Shown one piece after another: positions 17,682 through 25,917 of a stretch of DNA of 64,000 bases. Numbering within the stretch: the first letter of the stretch is position 1; each line of letters opens with the position of its first letter. Location of the stretch: contig NZ_AMZB01000121.1 of assembly GCF_000313755.1 (NCBI RefSeq), positions 62,001 to 126,000 of the forward strand, read 5' to 3'. The translations under genes and the position numbers were made by a program. Origin of the DNA: Pseudomonas nitroreducens TX1. Lineage in GTDB: Bacteria > Pseudomonadota > Gammaproteobacteria > Pseudomonadales > Pseudomonadaceae. The notes below the pieces were generated by a model. It saw only the letters and a list, made by a program, of their open reading frames with translations, ran no database searches and was not told the origin of the DNA.

Positions 17682-18430
17682 GCGGACAGCTCGACCTGAT
17701 GTGCAATGAGTCCGGTTTCGCATGCTAAATCGTATGACGCCTGGGCAAAGGTTGAAGGCTTCCCCCGTGTTACAAGCGAGAAGACATGTGTTGCTACGCC
17801 GCATGCACTTTTGGCGAAGTCAGCAGCGTTGGAGGCAAGCGGGATGATTCGAAGCGGGATGTAGCGACTTGCTGCGTACTCTGCGGCCTGGGAGGCTAAA
17901 CCTTGCTCAGCCGACACGATGATCTCGTCGGGCAGTCTCACGTTGAAAATGTGGTCGAGGACGTCTCGCAACTCACCAGCGCTGCACGCCTCAGCGCCGC
18001 TTGCTCCGACCAGAAGAACTTTCCGAAGCGGGTCCTCCGACTGAAGTCGTCGAGCGATGTCTTTGATGGCCATTTCCACCAGGCCAACTGGGCTTGAGCA
18101 GCTGGGGTGTAGGATCAAGGGCACCAGTGCTTCCTTGTTCTGGACCAGTTGCATCCATAGTCCGGCTCGGACCATCGATACCTTGATGTCCTCCCAATCC
18201 GGGCGACGAACACCTTGTGTGACTCCGGCCGTTTCCAGTAGAAAATCGTCGCGGTCATCAATGCTCAGGATGTAGCGCCGGTAACCCTCGTCAATGCCCC
18301 TGAACTTCTCCGCCTCTATGAAGTGCATCAGCGACAGGTAGGTCTCTACCTGCGCGCCGGCCTCGTTCAGGTATCCCTTGAACGACCTGAACTCATAAGG
18401 ATCGAGGCTCGGTGGAGTGTCAGGTGTCAT
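17678..18430 (-). CDS. Protein with a possible SLOG/DUF2493-like Rossmann domain
   Basis: 250 residues, cytoplasmic. The N-terminal 120 residues are helical and unrecognised. The C-terminal half has alternating strands and helices: KVLLVGASGAEACSAGELRD, then DEIIVSAEQGLASQAAEYAA, then THVFSLVTRGKPST, an order reminiscent of SLOG-fold proteins that bind nucleotides or ADP-ribose-like ligands. The match is weak. The gene starts 11 bp inside the exonuclease-like gene and ends with GTGA overlap to the lipoprotein gene, so the three are one operon. A parS-like palindrome lies near its 3' end. Confidence 0.5.
   Translation of the reverse strand: MTPDTPPSLDPYEFRSFKGYLNEAGAQVETYLSLMHFIEAEKFRGIDEGYRRYILSIDDRDDFLLETAGVTQGVRRPDWEDIKVSMVRAGLWMQLVQNKEALVPLILHPSCSSPVGLVEMAIKDIARRLQSEDPLRKVLLVGASGAEACSAGELRDVLDHIFNVRLPDEIIVSAEQGLASQAAEYAASRYIPLRIIPLASNAADFAKSACGVATHVFSLVTRGKPSTFAQASYDLACETGLIAHQVELSA
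17715..17730. promoter_or_regulatory. parS-like palindrome, copy 3
   Basis: GTTTCGCATGCTAAAT with CCG and CG flanks; 15 of 16 bases identical to the copy at 5966. It lies in the 3' coding part of the SLOG-like gene, close to the lipoprotein start. Confidence 0.4.
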
Positions 18431-19829
18431 TGATCATGCCCTTCAAGCGGAGAAGTCGATCCCGGAGCCCGATGATTCCAGGGGCTGTCGGGTACTGCTG
18501 TTCCATATCCTCCGCGTGTTTAAGGTGAGGTTCCAGCCGAAATGGGGGGCTGGAATCCCCGGAGACCCGTTGCTCCAGGTGTTGTAGCCAGAGGTCCTTC
18601 TCCCCTGCAGTGAGGGCATCAACCTGGTAGCGCCCAAGCATTCTCCCGCCAAGCTCGCGCAAGCGGCGGTCAGTACCCTTGATCAACATGGAAGGCCACG
18701 CGTTGAAGTCAGTCGCGTGGAGTTGACGCATCAGGGCCAAGTCTTCAATGGGAAACTCACCGGCCCATAGCCGGAAGTCTGCATCGACGGGTTGCGGTCG
18801 GAGTTGCAGGACAGGTTCCTCCCTCAACCTTCCGACGAGGTGGTTGGAGTTGGAGAGCAGCTTGATGTTCTGCTTCACGACCGAGATGTCGATCCCAAGG
18901 CGTTTCGCGTCAACTGGTCGAATGGCGCTGATCGGCGCAACAAATGGGATTCGATTCAGGCTGATGTGAAACAACGGGGCCGCTCGATCCCCTTTATTGT
19001 TCCTGGCCAGGTTCTGCAGGTTGACCGTTGACTCCGAACATAGCTTGGAAAGATCGCGCTCGAGGTCCACCATGCAAATCAGGTCCGGGTAACTCACATC
19101 GGCCGCCACGGGCATAGCGAGGATTGCTCCACGCTTATCCGGTAGAGAGGGATGCACCATAACCACCGGCTTCACACTCTTAAGGTCCCAGACCTCCCCC
19201 TCATCCATCCCCATCATTGACTTGATCTGCGCTGGTGAGCTGACCGTCAAGGCGTGGTTTGCGAGCTTCGGGCTGGCCTCTAGGATCGACCCGAGCAGCT
19301 CTTTGACCCGAAACGCTCTGTTCTCAGGCCCAAGACCGGCTTCCCACATCAGGAAGTTGTACAAGCCATCGATGCCCTCCTTCAGGCCGTCAGTGGGCCA
19401 CGGCAACTCGTCTGGACGGATCAGCTGTATTGCACGCAGCAGAACGTCCAGGTCGAGGAAATGGGAGTTGGCCGGCAGCGCCAAGCACGGATGGGGGAGC
19501 AGGTTCCGGTAAAAAGTCGAGCGGATGTAAGGGTCATGCCGGGTGGATGAGCCAAACCCTACATGGAGGGTGTGAGGGCGGGTGAAAATCTGAATGGCGC
19601 TCCTGGCCCATTCCAGTTCGCTACAGCCTTGATCAAACGGCCACAGCGCCAGGTCGGAGTCCAGCATTGAGACTGGATCGAGAAATAGGTCATCTCGCAG
19701 CCGAATATTCGTGGTGGAGCAGAGGGCCTCACCCTCCAGCGGGAGGAGCGCTGAGTCAAAGCGCAAGACCTGTCCTTCGGACGGAGAGCGGCCGGCAGTG
19801 AGCGTGTCGTAGAAATGGATGGCTGGCAT
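18420..19829 (-). CDS. Exonuclease I (SbcB)-like protein with degraded active site
   Basis: 469 residues, close to E. coli exonuclease I (475). Collinear matches: FYDTLTAG for FHDYETFG, TRHDPYIRSTFYRN for TRFDDEVTRNIFYRN, LDLDVLLRAIQLIRPDELPWP for the DLLDVMRACYALRPEG-WP block, then VHPSLP, CMVDLERDLSKL, LNRIPFVAPISAIRPVDAKRLGID. The family's DEDDh metal ligands are largely missing: the glutamate of DYE is leucine here, and the NAHDAMAD block with the catalytic histidine and last aspartate reads NRAFRVKE. So it should keep the fold but lack 3'-5' exonuclease activity. It could bind single-stranded DNA ends or SSB without cutting. It heads an operon with two further genes. Confidence 0.75.
   Translation of the reverse strand: MPAIHFYDTLTAGRSPSEGQVLRFDSALLPLEGEALCSTTNIRLRDDLFLDPVSMLDSDLALWPFDQGCSELEWARSAIQIFTRPHTLHVGFGSSTRHDPYIRSTFYRNLLPHPCLALPANSHFLDLDVLLRAIQLIRPDELPWPTDGLKEGIDGLYNFLMWEAGLGPENRAFRVKELLGSILEASPKLANHALTVSSPAQIKSMMGMDEGEVWDLKSVKPVVMVHPSLPDKRGAILAMPVAADVSYPDLICMVDLERDLSKLCSESTVNLQNLARNNKGDRAAPLFHISLNRIPFVAPISAIRPVDAKRLGIDISVVKQNIKLLSNSNHLVGRLREEPVLQLRPQPVDADFRLWAGEFPIEDLALMRQLHATDFNAWPSMLIKGTDRRLRELGGRMLGRYQVDALTAGEKDLWLQHLEQRVSGDSSPPFRLEPHLKHAEDMEQQYPTAPGIIGLRDRLLRLKGMINDT
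18536..18560 (-). promoter_or_regulatory. Copy of a second shared upstream element (imperfect)
   Basis: Matches the 25-bp element at 33445 with four mismatches, including the block TGGGGGGCTG. It lies inside the exonuclease-like gene, 106 bp before the start of the next minus-strand gene at 18430, the same relation as the better copies. Confidence 0.3.
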
Positions 19830-19991
19830 TAAGATTCTTCACCTGGTTCATCCCAATAGTGGGGACCAAGTGCCCTTCCAACCGGTGGCGAGGTTTACTT
19901 CTGGATTTCGGGTTTCCTGAGATGCCCGATGGCTGGAACGACGGAGACGGCTCGATATACTCGTCACACGTATTCTTCGAGGTAAAAACCG

Positions 19992-20318
19992 TTGGACGGG
20001 ACCGGTTCCATTGCATTGGTGTGCCTGCAAGGCCGGGTTCATCTCGTCCAGGTGCAGAGTGGCGAGGGCCAATGTTGCAGTTCAACCTCGATCTGCGGAA
20101 CTGAACTGGCGGGCTTTCCTCCTTTCGCCCGAGTCGCACCGGAGGATGTACCTCACCTCCATACCTTCACCATCTGCTCGGCCTGCGCGTCGGCCTACTT
20201 GAAGGCGGGGTATCGTGAACGGCTTCTCTCCACGTTACCGACTCAGCCACCCGAGCTTGGTGCTCAGGTGGCAGTTGAGAGCCTCGCGGTGGCTCGGAAC
20301 CAACTCACACTGTTTTGA
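19992..20318 (+). CDS. Small protein with possible zinc-binding cysteines
   Basis: 108 residues from TTG 19992 with GAGGT 8 bases upstream. Cysteine groups QCCSSTSICG and FTICSACASAY suggest a small zinc-binding fold. GC-rich third codon positions support coding. It is one of the few plus-strand genes here and runs tail-to-tail into the ThiF gene with a 14-bp overlap. The start is uncertain and no family is recognised. Other frames over the same bases (both strands) look less protein-like. Confidence 0.45.
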   Translation: MDGTGSIALVCLQGRVHLVQVQSGEGQCCSSTSICGTELAGFPPFARVAPEDVPHLHTFTICSACASAYLKAGYRERLLSTLPTQPPELGAQVAVESLAVARNQLTLF

Positions 20319-21096
20319 GGGTTCCACGTTTGGGGATCGGCTGCGGGAACGGATAGGTCATCTGCTCACCGGAAGCGAGGTTCAGGACAAGCCAGTGCTT
20401 CTCGGTCTGTCCATAGCGCAGCAGTTCCCACACGATTCCCATCCCTGCCGTGGTAACAGAACGGTTGACCAGACAGTCCTGAGTGCGGATAGCGTCCGCT
20501 GCTGAACAGGACTTGGTGTGATCGTCCTCCAGACTGGGGATTTCCGGGTAGGCGTCCAGTACGTTGGGGTAGGTTTTCCGCATTGCTGCACTGATGCCGC
20601 CGAAGACAACCTGCCCATGCCGGTGGGCGTTACCAAGATCAAGCCACATGCAGTTGTGCTTCACGCTCTGGCACGCACCAATGGCCACGCGGGCAGAGGG
20701 CAGGTCCACTGCGGAAATGATCAGGTCCGCTTTGCTAATGGCGGCAGTGGTCTGAGGGGAGGGGAACCGGAACGGAAGCCCTTCCCATCCCATCCCAAGC
20801 ATCAGGTTGTAGCGGTTGGCGAGGCAGACAGCTTTGAACTGGTCGAGGTCGCATGGCCAGAAGCGCTGGCGAACGAGGTTCGCCTCACGCACCACGGAGT
20901 CATCAATGATGGTGACGTGCAGCCCGTGCTGATGGCCAAGGGAAACCATTGCGTGATGGAACTGCGCAAGGCAGTCCACAACCTCACTACCGTTGCCACC
21001 GGCACCGATGACGACGATACGCGGCGCTGAACTGCGCCAAGCCTCGGGGGTCTTGAAGGTGATCGCCTGTGCAGCAAACTTCTCAGCAGCAGCCAT
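20305..21096 (-). CDS. PRTRC system ThiF family protein (E1-like)
   Basis: 263 residues. The nucleotide-binding loop VVIGAGGNGSEVVD near residue 27, the acidic strand end TIIDDSVV and the NLVRQRF motif are those of E1/ThiF adenylyltransferases, which activate the C-terminal glycine of ubiquitin-like proteins or sulfur carriers. Later DLIISAVDLPSAR matches the family's strand before the catalytic region; a Cys in CSAADAIRTQDCLVN could be the acceptor, which is speculative. It starts 3 bp after PRTRC protein B. The cassette is named after ParB and ThiF relatives and its biochemical job is unknown. Confidence 0.85.
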   Translation of the reverse strand: MAAAEKFAAQAITFKTPEAWRSSAPRIVVIGAGGNGSEVVDCLAQFHHAMVSLGHQHGLHVTIIDDSVVREANLVRQRFWPCDLDQFKAVCLANRYNLMLGMGWEGLPFRFPSPQTTAAISKADLIISAVDLPSARVAIGACQSVKHNCMWLDLGNAHRHGQVVFGGISAAMRKTYPNVLDAYPEIPSLEDDHTKSCSAADAIRTQDCLVNRSVTTAGMGIVWELLRYGQTEKHWLVLNLASGEQMTYPFPQPIPKRGTLKTV

Positions 21097-21099
21097 GAC

Positions 21100-21795
21100 T
21101 CACGCCTCCCCGCCAATAGCGGCTTTCAGGGTCAGATGGTCGTGGTTGGCCAGTGCTGCTTTGAGGCGCTGATCGGGGAACTTCCTCGCGTTCTTCGAGG
21201 CGAGGGTGCGGTAGAACTGGACCAGTTCGCTGAAGTCTTTGATTTTGGTCAGCGGGATCACGCCACCGCCGTGGGTGTTGGTGCTTTCCAGCACAAAGCG
21301 CTGCCATACCGGGATGTTCTCGATGAGAACCTCCCTAGGAAGTTTGACGTTACCTGAGCAGAAGCTGCCGTTGGCGTAGGTGTTCCCGAAAGGGGCGTAG
21401 TAAAGCTCCGTTTCAGCCGTTGGACGGGCTTTGCCCTTGTACGAGAAGCAGCGGAACGATCCGTTACCTGCGATGTACACAAGGCCCGGAATGGGGGCTT
21501 TGATCAGCTCGTTGTTGAACGGGACTTCGATTACCTGGGGAGCGGTGTACCAGACAAGACGGTTGCGCCCCTTCACCAGAAGATTCGGTGGGATGAACTC
21601 GCAGTTGGGTTCTTCCTCGCGCAGCAGATCAATCAGCACCTCTTTGTCGAGGCTGGAGAACGCACGGCCAGCACCGAGGGTAAAGTTCTTCCCACCATCC
21701 AGAGGGATCACGGCATGGGAAGTAATATCGAGGCGCTTGGTTTCCTTGTGATGGTGGATGAGCATCGCACGGCATTCGACTTTTTCACTGAGCAT
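21100..21795 (-). CDS. PRTRC system protein B
   Basis: 231 residues from ATG 21795 with GAGGA upstream; the start overlaps the stop of protein F by 11 bp. Soluble, mixed alpha/beta. Recognisable stretches are LVWYTAPQVIEVPF, IPGLVYIAGNGSFRCFSYKG and YYAPFGNTYANGSFCSGN, which I associate with the PRTRC B family. No catalytic motif is evident. Identification rests on these segments and on its fixed place between F and ThiF. Confidence 0.75.
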   Translation of the reverse strand: MLSEKVECRAMLIHHHKETKRLDITSHAVIPLDGGKNFTLGAGRAFSSLDKEVLIDLLREEEPNCEFIPPNLLVKGRNRLVWYTAPQVIEVPFNNELIKAPIPGLVYIAGNGSFRCFSYKGKARPTAETELYYAPFGNTYANGSFCSGNVKLPREVLIENIPVWQRFVLESTNTHGGGVIPLTKIKDFSELVQFYRTLASKNARKFPDQRLKAALANHDHLTLKAAIGGEA

Positions 21796-23185
21796 GTTCA
21801 AGGTCCTCAAGAGACTTGGTGATTCGCTGGAGCAGCGCAAAGCACTGCTGCGTTTTCACCAGTATCGGTCGGGTCTGCCGTGACAGAAGCTCCTGATCGA
21901 GCGGGAACGAAATGTAGATGTCACACAGACCTTGGACGCGCTCGTCGAAACTGTTGAGAGCTTGAGACTCAAGGCTTTGGTACTCGTCTTTGACGAAGAC
22001 CACCAGTGTTTCAAACAGGCCGCATCCTTCCTCGGCGGAACCAGTCAGCTCATGTTCGCTGGTGGCGCGGTCCTTGTTGTCAGCGTGATGGAGACAAACT
22101 TCGAATGCGTCCTTGATGACGGACAGGACGGAACTGAACTTGCTACCAGCGGAGATTGAATCCCCAATTTGGGCAATCAGTTCTCTCATTTCCTCGCTCG
22201 GGTTGGACCCTTGATCGTGGTTCAGGGTGAAGTGAGTGTCTTGGGTTAGCTGATCCATCTCTTTGAGCAGATACGCAGCTTCCGCCACGATTTCTTCGTC
22301 GCGGTCATCGTCATCTTCAAATCCCAAAGCCCAGGTCTCAAAGGGCAACTGAGCGACGGGAGTCTCCATCAGATAGCTCGTCAGTTCGTCAGGCGTGGAG
22401 TTCCGGACGCGATCTTTCAATTCACCGTAAGCGTCGGCGTAACCATTAAGGTCATAGCTGTGGACACCCATGAAAGTTGATGGGGTGTGGAAGTGAATGA
22501 GGAAGGAAGACATCGCGTCCAGCGCTTTGAACAGGAAGACTCGGACCTCCTGAAAATCCAAGCAATCTGTCGGGGGAAGGGGCAAATCAAAACGATGCAG
22601 CATCTTCGCACTGACGTTGAAGCTTTCCCCATAGACCTCCATAGCCAGCCATTTCTGCATCTCAGGGCAGTCAGCGCTGGTCACATCGATGAGGGTTTGC
22701 TCGACCTTTTGAATGAGGTGGTAGGCGCAGTCCGGCCCCATCTTCACTAAGTCGGCAACAGCATCAGCCGTGAACAGCCCTGCTTCAATGCAGGCCATTG
22801 CTTTCTGCGCAGCGGGTTGAAGCTCGTAAGCAGGGGTGCCCAGCAGTTTCGACCGTCGCTTTACGCCACGGATCAAGCCAGTCTTCGAGAAGGACAGCCG
22901 AGACTCAACGGCTTCGACGACCTCTTGCGTAACCAGGTGCAGCCCATAGTCGTTGGGGTACGCGGTCAGCCAATCGAGTGCGTCGTCACCGATGATGCCG
23001 CCCTCGTACGCATCGAGGCAGAAAGCGGCGTGGTTCTTGCGATCAACCAGATGACCGTACTCGCCAAAGGCGAGGCCATGTGCCTCCCGCACGGCCATAG
23101 AGACCTGCGGGAGAGCAAGTGGGGTCATCGCGGAACGGGGAAATTGATAGTTCCGGGGGAGGTAGGAGAGTTCAGGAGCGCCCAT
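21785..23185 (-). CDS. PRTRC system protein F
   Basis: 466 residues from ATG 23185, preceded by GAGG at 5 bases; an alternative ATG at 23128 overlaps the stop of a small upstream frame but has no ribosome site. Mostly helical and acidic, without signal peptide. I assign it to PRTRC F by position between C and B and by the family-like N-terminus (YLPRNYQFPRSAMTPLALPQVSMAVREA); I see no enzymatic motif. The length is somewhat above what I recall for the family. Confidence 0.65.
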   Translation of the reverse strand: MGAPELSYLPRNYQFPRSAMTPLALPQVSMAVREAHGLAFGEYGHLVDRKNHAAFCLDAYEGGIIGDDALDWLTAYPNDYGLHLVTQEVVEAVESRLSFSKTGLIRGVKRRSKLLGTPAYELQPAAQKAMACIEAGLFTADAVADLVKMGPDCAYHLIQKVEQTLIDVTSADCPEMQKWLAMEVYGESFNVSAKMLHRFDLPLPPTDCLDFQEVRVFLFKALDAMSSFLIHFHTPSTFMGVHSYDLNGYADAYGELKDRVRNSTPDELTSYLMETPVAQLPFETWALGFEDDDDRDEEIVAEAAYLLKEMDQLTQDTHFTLNHDQGSNPSEEMRELIAQIGDSISAGSKFSSVLSVIKDAFEVCLHHADNKDRATSEHELTGSAEEGCGLFETLVVFVKDEYQSLESQALNSFDERVQGLCDIYISFPLDQELLSRQTRPILVKTQQCFALLQRITKSLEDLEHAQ

Positions 23186-23331
23186 AGCCGCCTCAGCTGA
23201 TCGTTGTTCAGGTCGTGATCGGGGTTTGTCGGCGCGGAGCGGGCGGTTTTGTCACCGTCCGCCCATGCCTTGAGGGTAGCGAGGGCGTCAGCCCTTGGCT
23301 CCGAAGCTGGCTTCACGGAACTCGTAGACAT
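23125..23331 (-). CDS. Possible small protein between PRTRC C and F
   Basis: A 68-residue frame from ATG 23331 that fills the 100-bp gap between C and F. It overlaps the end of C, and its TGA overlaps an ATG (23128) inside the F gene. The sequence contains a plausible helix (NNDQLRRLWALLNS). No ribosome site is clear and no family is recognised; it may be only an open frame. Confidence 0.3.
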   Translation of the reverse strand: MSTSSVKPASEPRADALATLKAWADGDKTARSAPTNPDHDLNNDQLRRLWALLNSPTSPGTINFPVPR

Positions 23332-23500
23332 GGCGGTCGCCCTCGATAATGGGTTCAACGATCTTCGCGCCCATCAGACGCGGGTATTGGCGAGCGAAGT
23401 GTTTGAGCACTTCGGTGGGTTCCATGCTGGGATCAGGATCGTCAAGATCGAGGCCGGCATAGCGGAAAACACGGTCGAGGGTCAGGATGGCGATGGTCAT
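23288..23500 (-). CDS. PRTRC system protein C, ubiquitin-like size with C-terminal glycine
   Basis: 70 residues from ATG 23500. A strand-strand-helix-strand pattern (AILTLDRVFRYAG, then EPTEVLKHFARQYP, then RHVYEFREASFG) and a C-terminus ending in glycine look like a small beta-grasp protein. In a cassette with an E1-like ThiF this makes protein C a candidate for the activated modifier; the C-terminus is KG rather than GG, and the fold is my inference. It starts 10 bp after protein E. Confidence 0.7.
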   Translation of the reverse strand: MTIAILTLDRVFRYAGLDLDDPDPSMEPTEVLKHFARQYPRLMGAKIVEPIIEGDRHVYEFREASFGAKG

Positions 23501-23510
23501 GGGGCGGTCC

Positions 23511-24014
23511 TCAGAATTTGCCAGCGAGAGAGGCGAATGCACCGTTTTCAACGGGGGCGACGGGTGCCGCCTCGGCTGCGGGGGCACTGTCCGCACCGCC
23601 GTTCAGTTCGTCGTCTTCCACGTCATCATCACCTTGCGATGCAGCGCTCGCGGGAGGCTGCACAGGCTTCGCAGCGGACTTGCTGGGCTTGGCAGCCTCC
23701 ACGGCTGCAGCACTCAACTTGCGGATTTCATCCAGCGCGCTCAGGCCGGTATTGACCACTTCGGCATGGGCCGACACGCGGGCATACAGGGCTGTTTCCA
23801 CTTCCTCGGGAGTACCCGACAGGACCATCGGTTTGGCGATGGCAGCGCGCAGCTTCTTCTCTGCGGGGGAGGCGCTTTCGGGCGTGACGCCAATGTTGGC
23901 ACTGAGGGTGACTTTGATCCGGCCTCCTTCGAGGCCAGCGATGTCGATGTTCAGGTGCTTGCTGCTGTCGGTCAGGGCTTGGCTGACTGCGGTAAAGAAG
24001 GTGGCGGTAGTCAT
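23511..24014 (-). CDS. PRTRC system protein E
   Basis: 167 residues. An ordered N-terminal domain (about 1-100, starting TTATFFTAVSQALTD with the stretch GGRIKVTLSANIG) is followed by a low-complexity Ala/Pro/Lys then acidic linker and a short conserved-looking tail (NGAFASLAGKF), the layout I associate with PRTRC E. The tail resembles the interaction peptides of single-strand-binding-type proteins, which is only a hint. It has its own promoter-like unit and a leader closely similar to that of parB. Confidence 0.75.
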   Translation of the reverse strand: MTTATFFTAVSQALTDSSKHLNIDIAGLEGGRIKVTLSANIGVTPESASPAEKKLRAAIAKPMVLSGTPEEVETALYARVSAHAEVVNTGLSALDEIRKLSAAAVEAAKPSKSAAKPVQPPASAASQGDDDVEDDELNGGADSAPAAEAAPVAPVENGAFASLAGKF

Positions 24015-24042
24015 TGGGTTTCTCCTTGTTTGCGATGGGGAA

Positions 24043-24073
24043 AGTTTCAGCCTTTGGTGCGCGTGCCAGAACC
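24043..24073 (-). promoter_or_regulatory. Shared promoter-like unit, upstream of PRTRC E
   Basis: Minus strand GGTTCTGGCAC, 14 bp, then GAAACT, 29 bp before the ATG. It overlaps the last codons of parB. The 22 bp at 24027-24048 match the parB leader at 25902-25923 except for two bases. Confidence 0.6.
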
Positions 24074-25885
24074 GTCCTGTGCAGAAATTTCAAACGCTTC
24101 GGGGAGATACCCGGCCCAAGAAAAATCCTTGAATGCCAGTACCGCTTTGATGAGGTCGTCAGTCTTCTCCGCAGCCAGTTTGGTGAAGGCTTTGTCACCC
24201 TTGACCTCGTTGTAGTGGGCCTCGAAGCCAGAGCGCTTGCAGTCTTCGATGATCCCGGCCTTCACCAGCGATTTCAGATAGCTCTCGCTCATCTGGAAGT
24301 GTTCAACGGGCTTCATGCCTTCGTGTTTGATGTAGGCGATGGATTGGCTACCCGAGAGGGAACGCTCGAAGGCGTCTGCGTTGTCGTTGCGGAATGGGGT
24401 GACGGAAGCGAGGTTGGTCAGCAACTCCAGCAGTTCGGATTCGTCCTGCTCTGCGAGCTTCACCTCGACCTTGCAACGGTCGCTATCGGAGACGAAATCA
24501 CCGATGCCGAGACGTTTCTTGATGCGGGTCGTCAGTTCGCTGGGCAGGGAGCTGCGCATCTCCAGGTACATGCTGACAATGGCGATGGACAAGGCCAGTT
24601 TGCGATTGCCTTGAACTGCCTTGCAGGCCATCTGGCCGTAGAGGTTGAATGCCTCACGGCGGATCGACTTTTTCAGTGCCTGCGGTTGCGCAGGTTTGGA
24701 GGCCCCTTTGCCCGCTGCCGGTTTCTGAGCGGGGGACGACGGGGTGCGTCCAGACTCAGGATTGGTCCCGGTTTGTCCAGCCTCGTTGCCGGTTTGCTCA
24801 GTCGCAGCCTGCTGTCCAGTCGCCTCAGCCAGCGCGGCTTGATAGGCGGTCTGCATCTGCTTGTTGCAGTTGCGGTCGAAGCAGTACCCGCCCGACACCG
24901 CACCTTCCTGCCCAGCACTGGTGCTGACGACAGCGCCATACTTCTCGCAGGACAGGCACGCGCCGAGTTGATGCTCACCGACACCGTTCGTGCCTTTTGC
25001 CTCCAAACGAACGTATCCATCCTTGGGCAGAGTCAGATCGGTGTGGACGACGCCATAATCTGCCTTCGCCTCGATGATCTTCACTTGAATCAGGTCGCTG
25101 GTCTTCTGATTCCAGCATGTTGCGTTCTGGCACTTGGCCCCGCTTACTGCGGTTTCGAACAGGTCGATGTAGGCCGCAGAGTTGTGCGGGCAGGCTGCGC
25201 AGTCCTTGGTATCGAAGCGAGCGGTCGAGATGTCGCGGGAGATGGCGAACAAGCGATCTTGAGTTTCTTTCACCGTCAGATTCTGTTCGATGATCCGCGC
25301 CAAGATCGGAGCCTGATCGCTGTCTTCCAGACGGCAGAGAAGCTCGGCGTGGCCGATCTTGATCTGACCCTGCAACAGTGCTTCTTCAACCTCCGCACAA
25401 GCGCGGGAGAGCAGGATGCGACCATCGAGACGGGTCCGCGACCATCCGAGTAACTTCATAACCTCGGCGTGGTCATTGCCGCAGTCAGCCAGCACCACCA
25501 TCGCGTGTTTACCCTCCTCGATGGGGGTCAGGTCAGCACGCTGCATGTTCTCGATGGCGGCGATAATGCGCGCCTCGGCATCGGTCAGATTGCGGATGAT
25601 CGCCGGGATGGTTGGGATTTCCAGGTCTACGGTGCATTGCCACCGGGTGTTGCCCGCAACAACCTCGAAGTCGAAGTCGGGGTCGTCAATCGGGCGAACG
25701 ATGATCGGCTGCTGCACGCCGTGCTGACGGATGCTTTCTTTGATCTGGAGGTACAGAGCAGTGTGGCGGCCCTTGCGGGGGTCAACACTAGGATTGCGGC
25801 GGACGCGGGCAACTACAACGTGCTGCATGGCCGCTTGTGCGGTGGCGGCGTCTTGGGTGGGCAGTTGCTGGATCACGGCGTTCAT
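24047..25885 (-). CDS. PRTRC system ParB family protein
   Basis: 612 residues, much longer than partition ParB (about 290). The N-terminal ParB/Spo0J nuclease-like domain has PRKGRHTALYLQ, the VVAGNTRW box and IENMQRADLTPIEEGKH (about residues 35-130), followed by a helix-turn-helix (KLLGWSRTRLDGRI). The middle has paired cysteines (DCAACPHNS and CQNATCW) and a second group (CLSCEKYG, CFDRNC), probably zinc ribbons. A long Ala/Gln-rich linker leads to a helical C-terminal domain. Whether it binds parS-like DNA and segregates the plasmid is not known for PRTRC ParBs. It heads the cassette and has a promoter-like unit 33 bp upstream. Confidence 0.88.
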   Translation of the reverse strand: MNAVIQQLPTQDAATAQAAMQHVVVARVRRNPSVDPRKGRHTALYLQIKESIRQHGVQQPIIVRPIDDPDFDFEVVAGNTRWQCTVDLEIPTIPAIIRNLTDAEARIIAAIENMQRADLTPIEEGKHAMVVLADCGNDHAEVMKLLGWSRTRLDGRILLSRACAEVEEALLQGQIKIGHAELLCRLEDSDQAPILARIIEQNLTVKETQDRLFAISRDISTARFDTKDCAACPHNSAAYIDLFETAVSGAKCQNATCWNQKTSDLIQVKIIEAKADYGVVHTDLTLPKDGYVRLEAKGTNGVGEHQLGACLSCEKYGAVVSTSAGQEGAVSGGYCFDRNCNKQMQTAYQAALAEATGQQAATEQTGNEAGQTGTNPESGRTPSSPAQKPAAGKGASKPAQPQALKKSIRREAFNLYGQMACKAVQGNRKLALSIAIVSMYLEMRSSLPSELTTRIKKRLGIGDFVSDSDRCKVEVKLAEQDESELLELLTNLASVTPFRNDNADAFERSLSGSQSIAYIKHEGMKPVEHFQMSESYLKSLVKAGIIEDCKRSGFEAHYNEVKGDKAFTKLAAEKTDDLIKAVLAFKDFSWAGYLPEAFEISAQDGSGTRTKG

Positions 25886-25917
25886 GTTGGATGCCTCTGT
25901 GTGTTTGCGATGGGCAA

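Noticed and set aside
24014-25453. Long plus-strand open frame of 479 codons opposite parB
   Set aside because: It is antisense to a clear ParB gene with zinc motifs; no ribosome site and no recognisable domain. Long antisense frames are usual in GC-rich genes.
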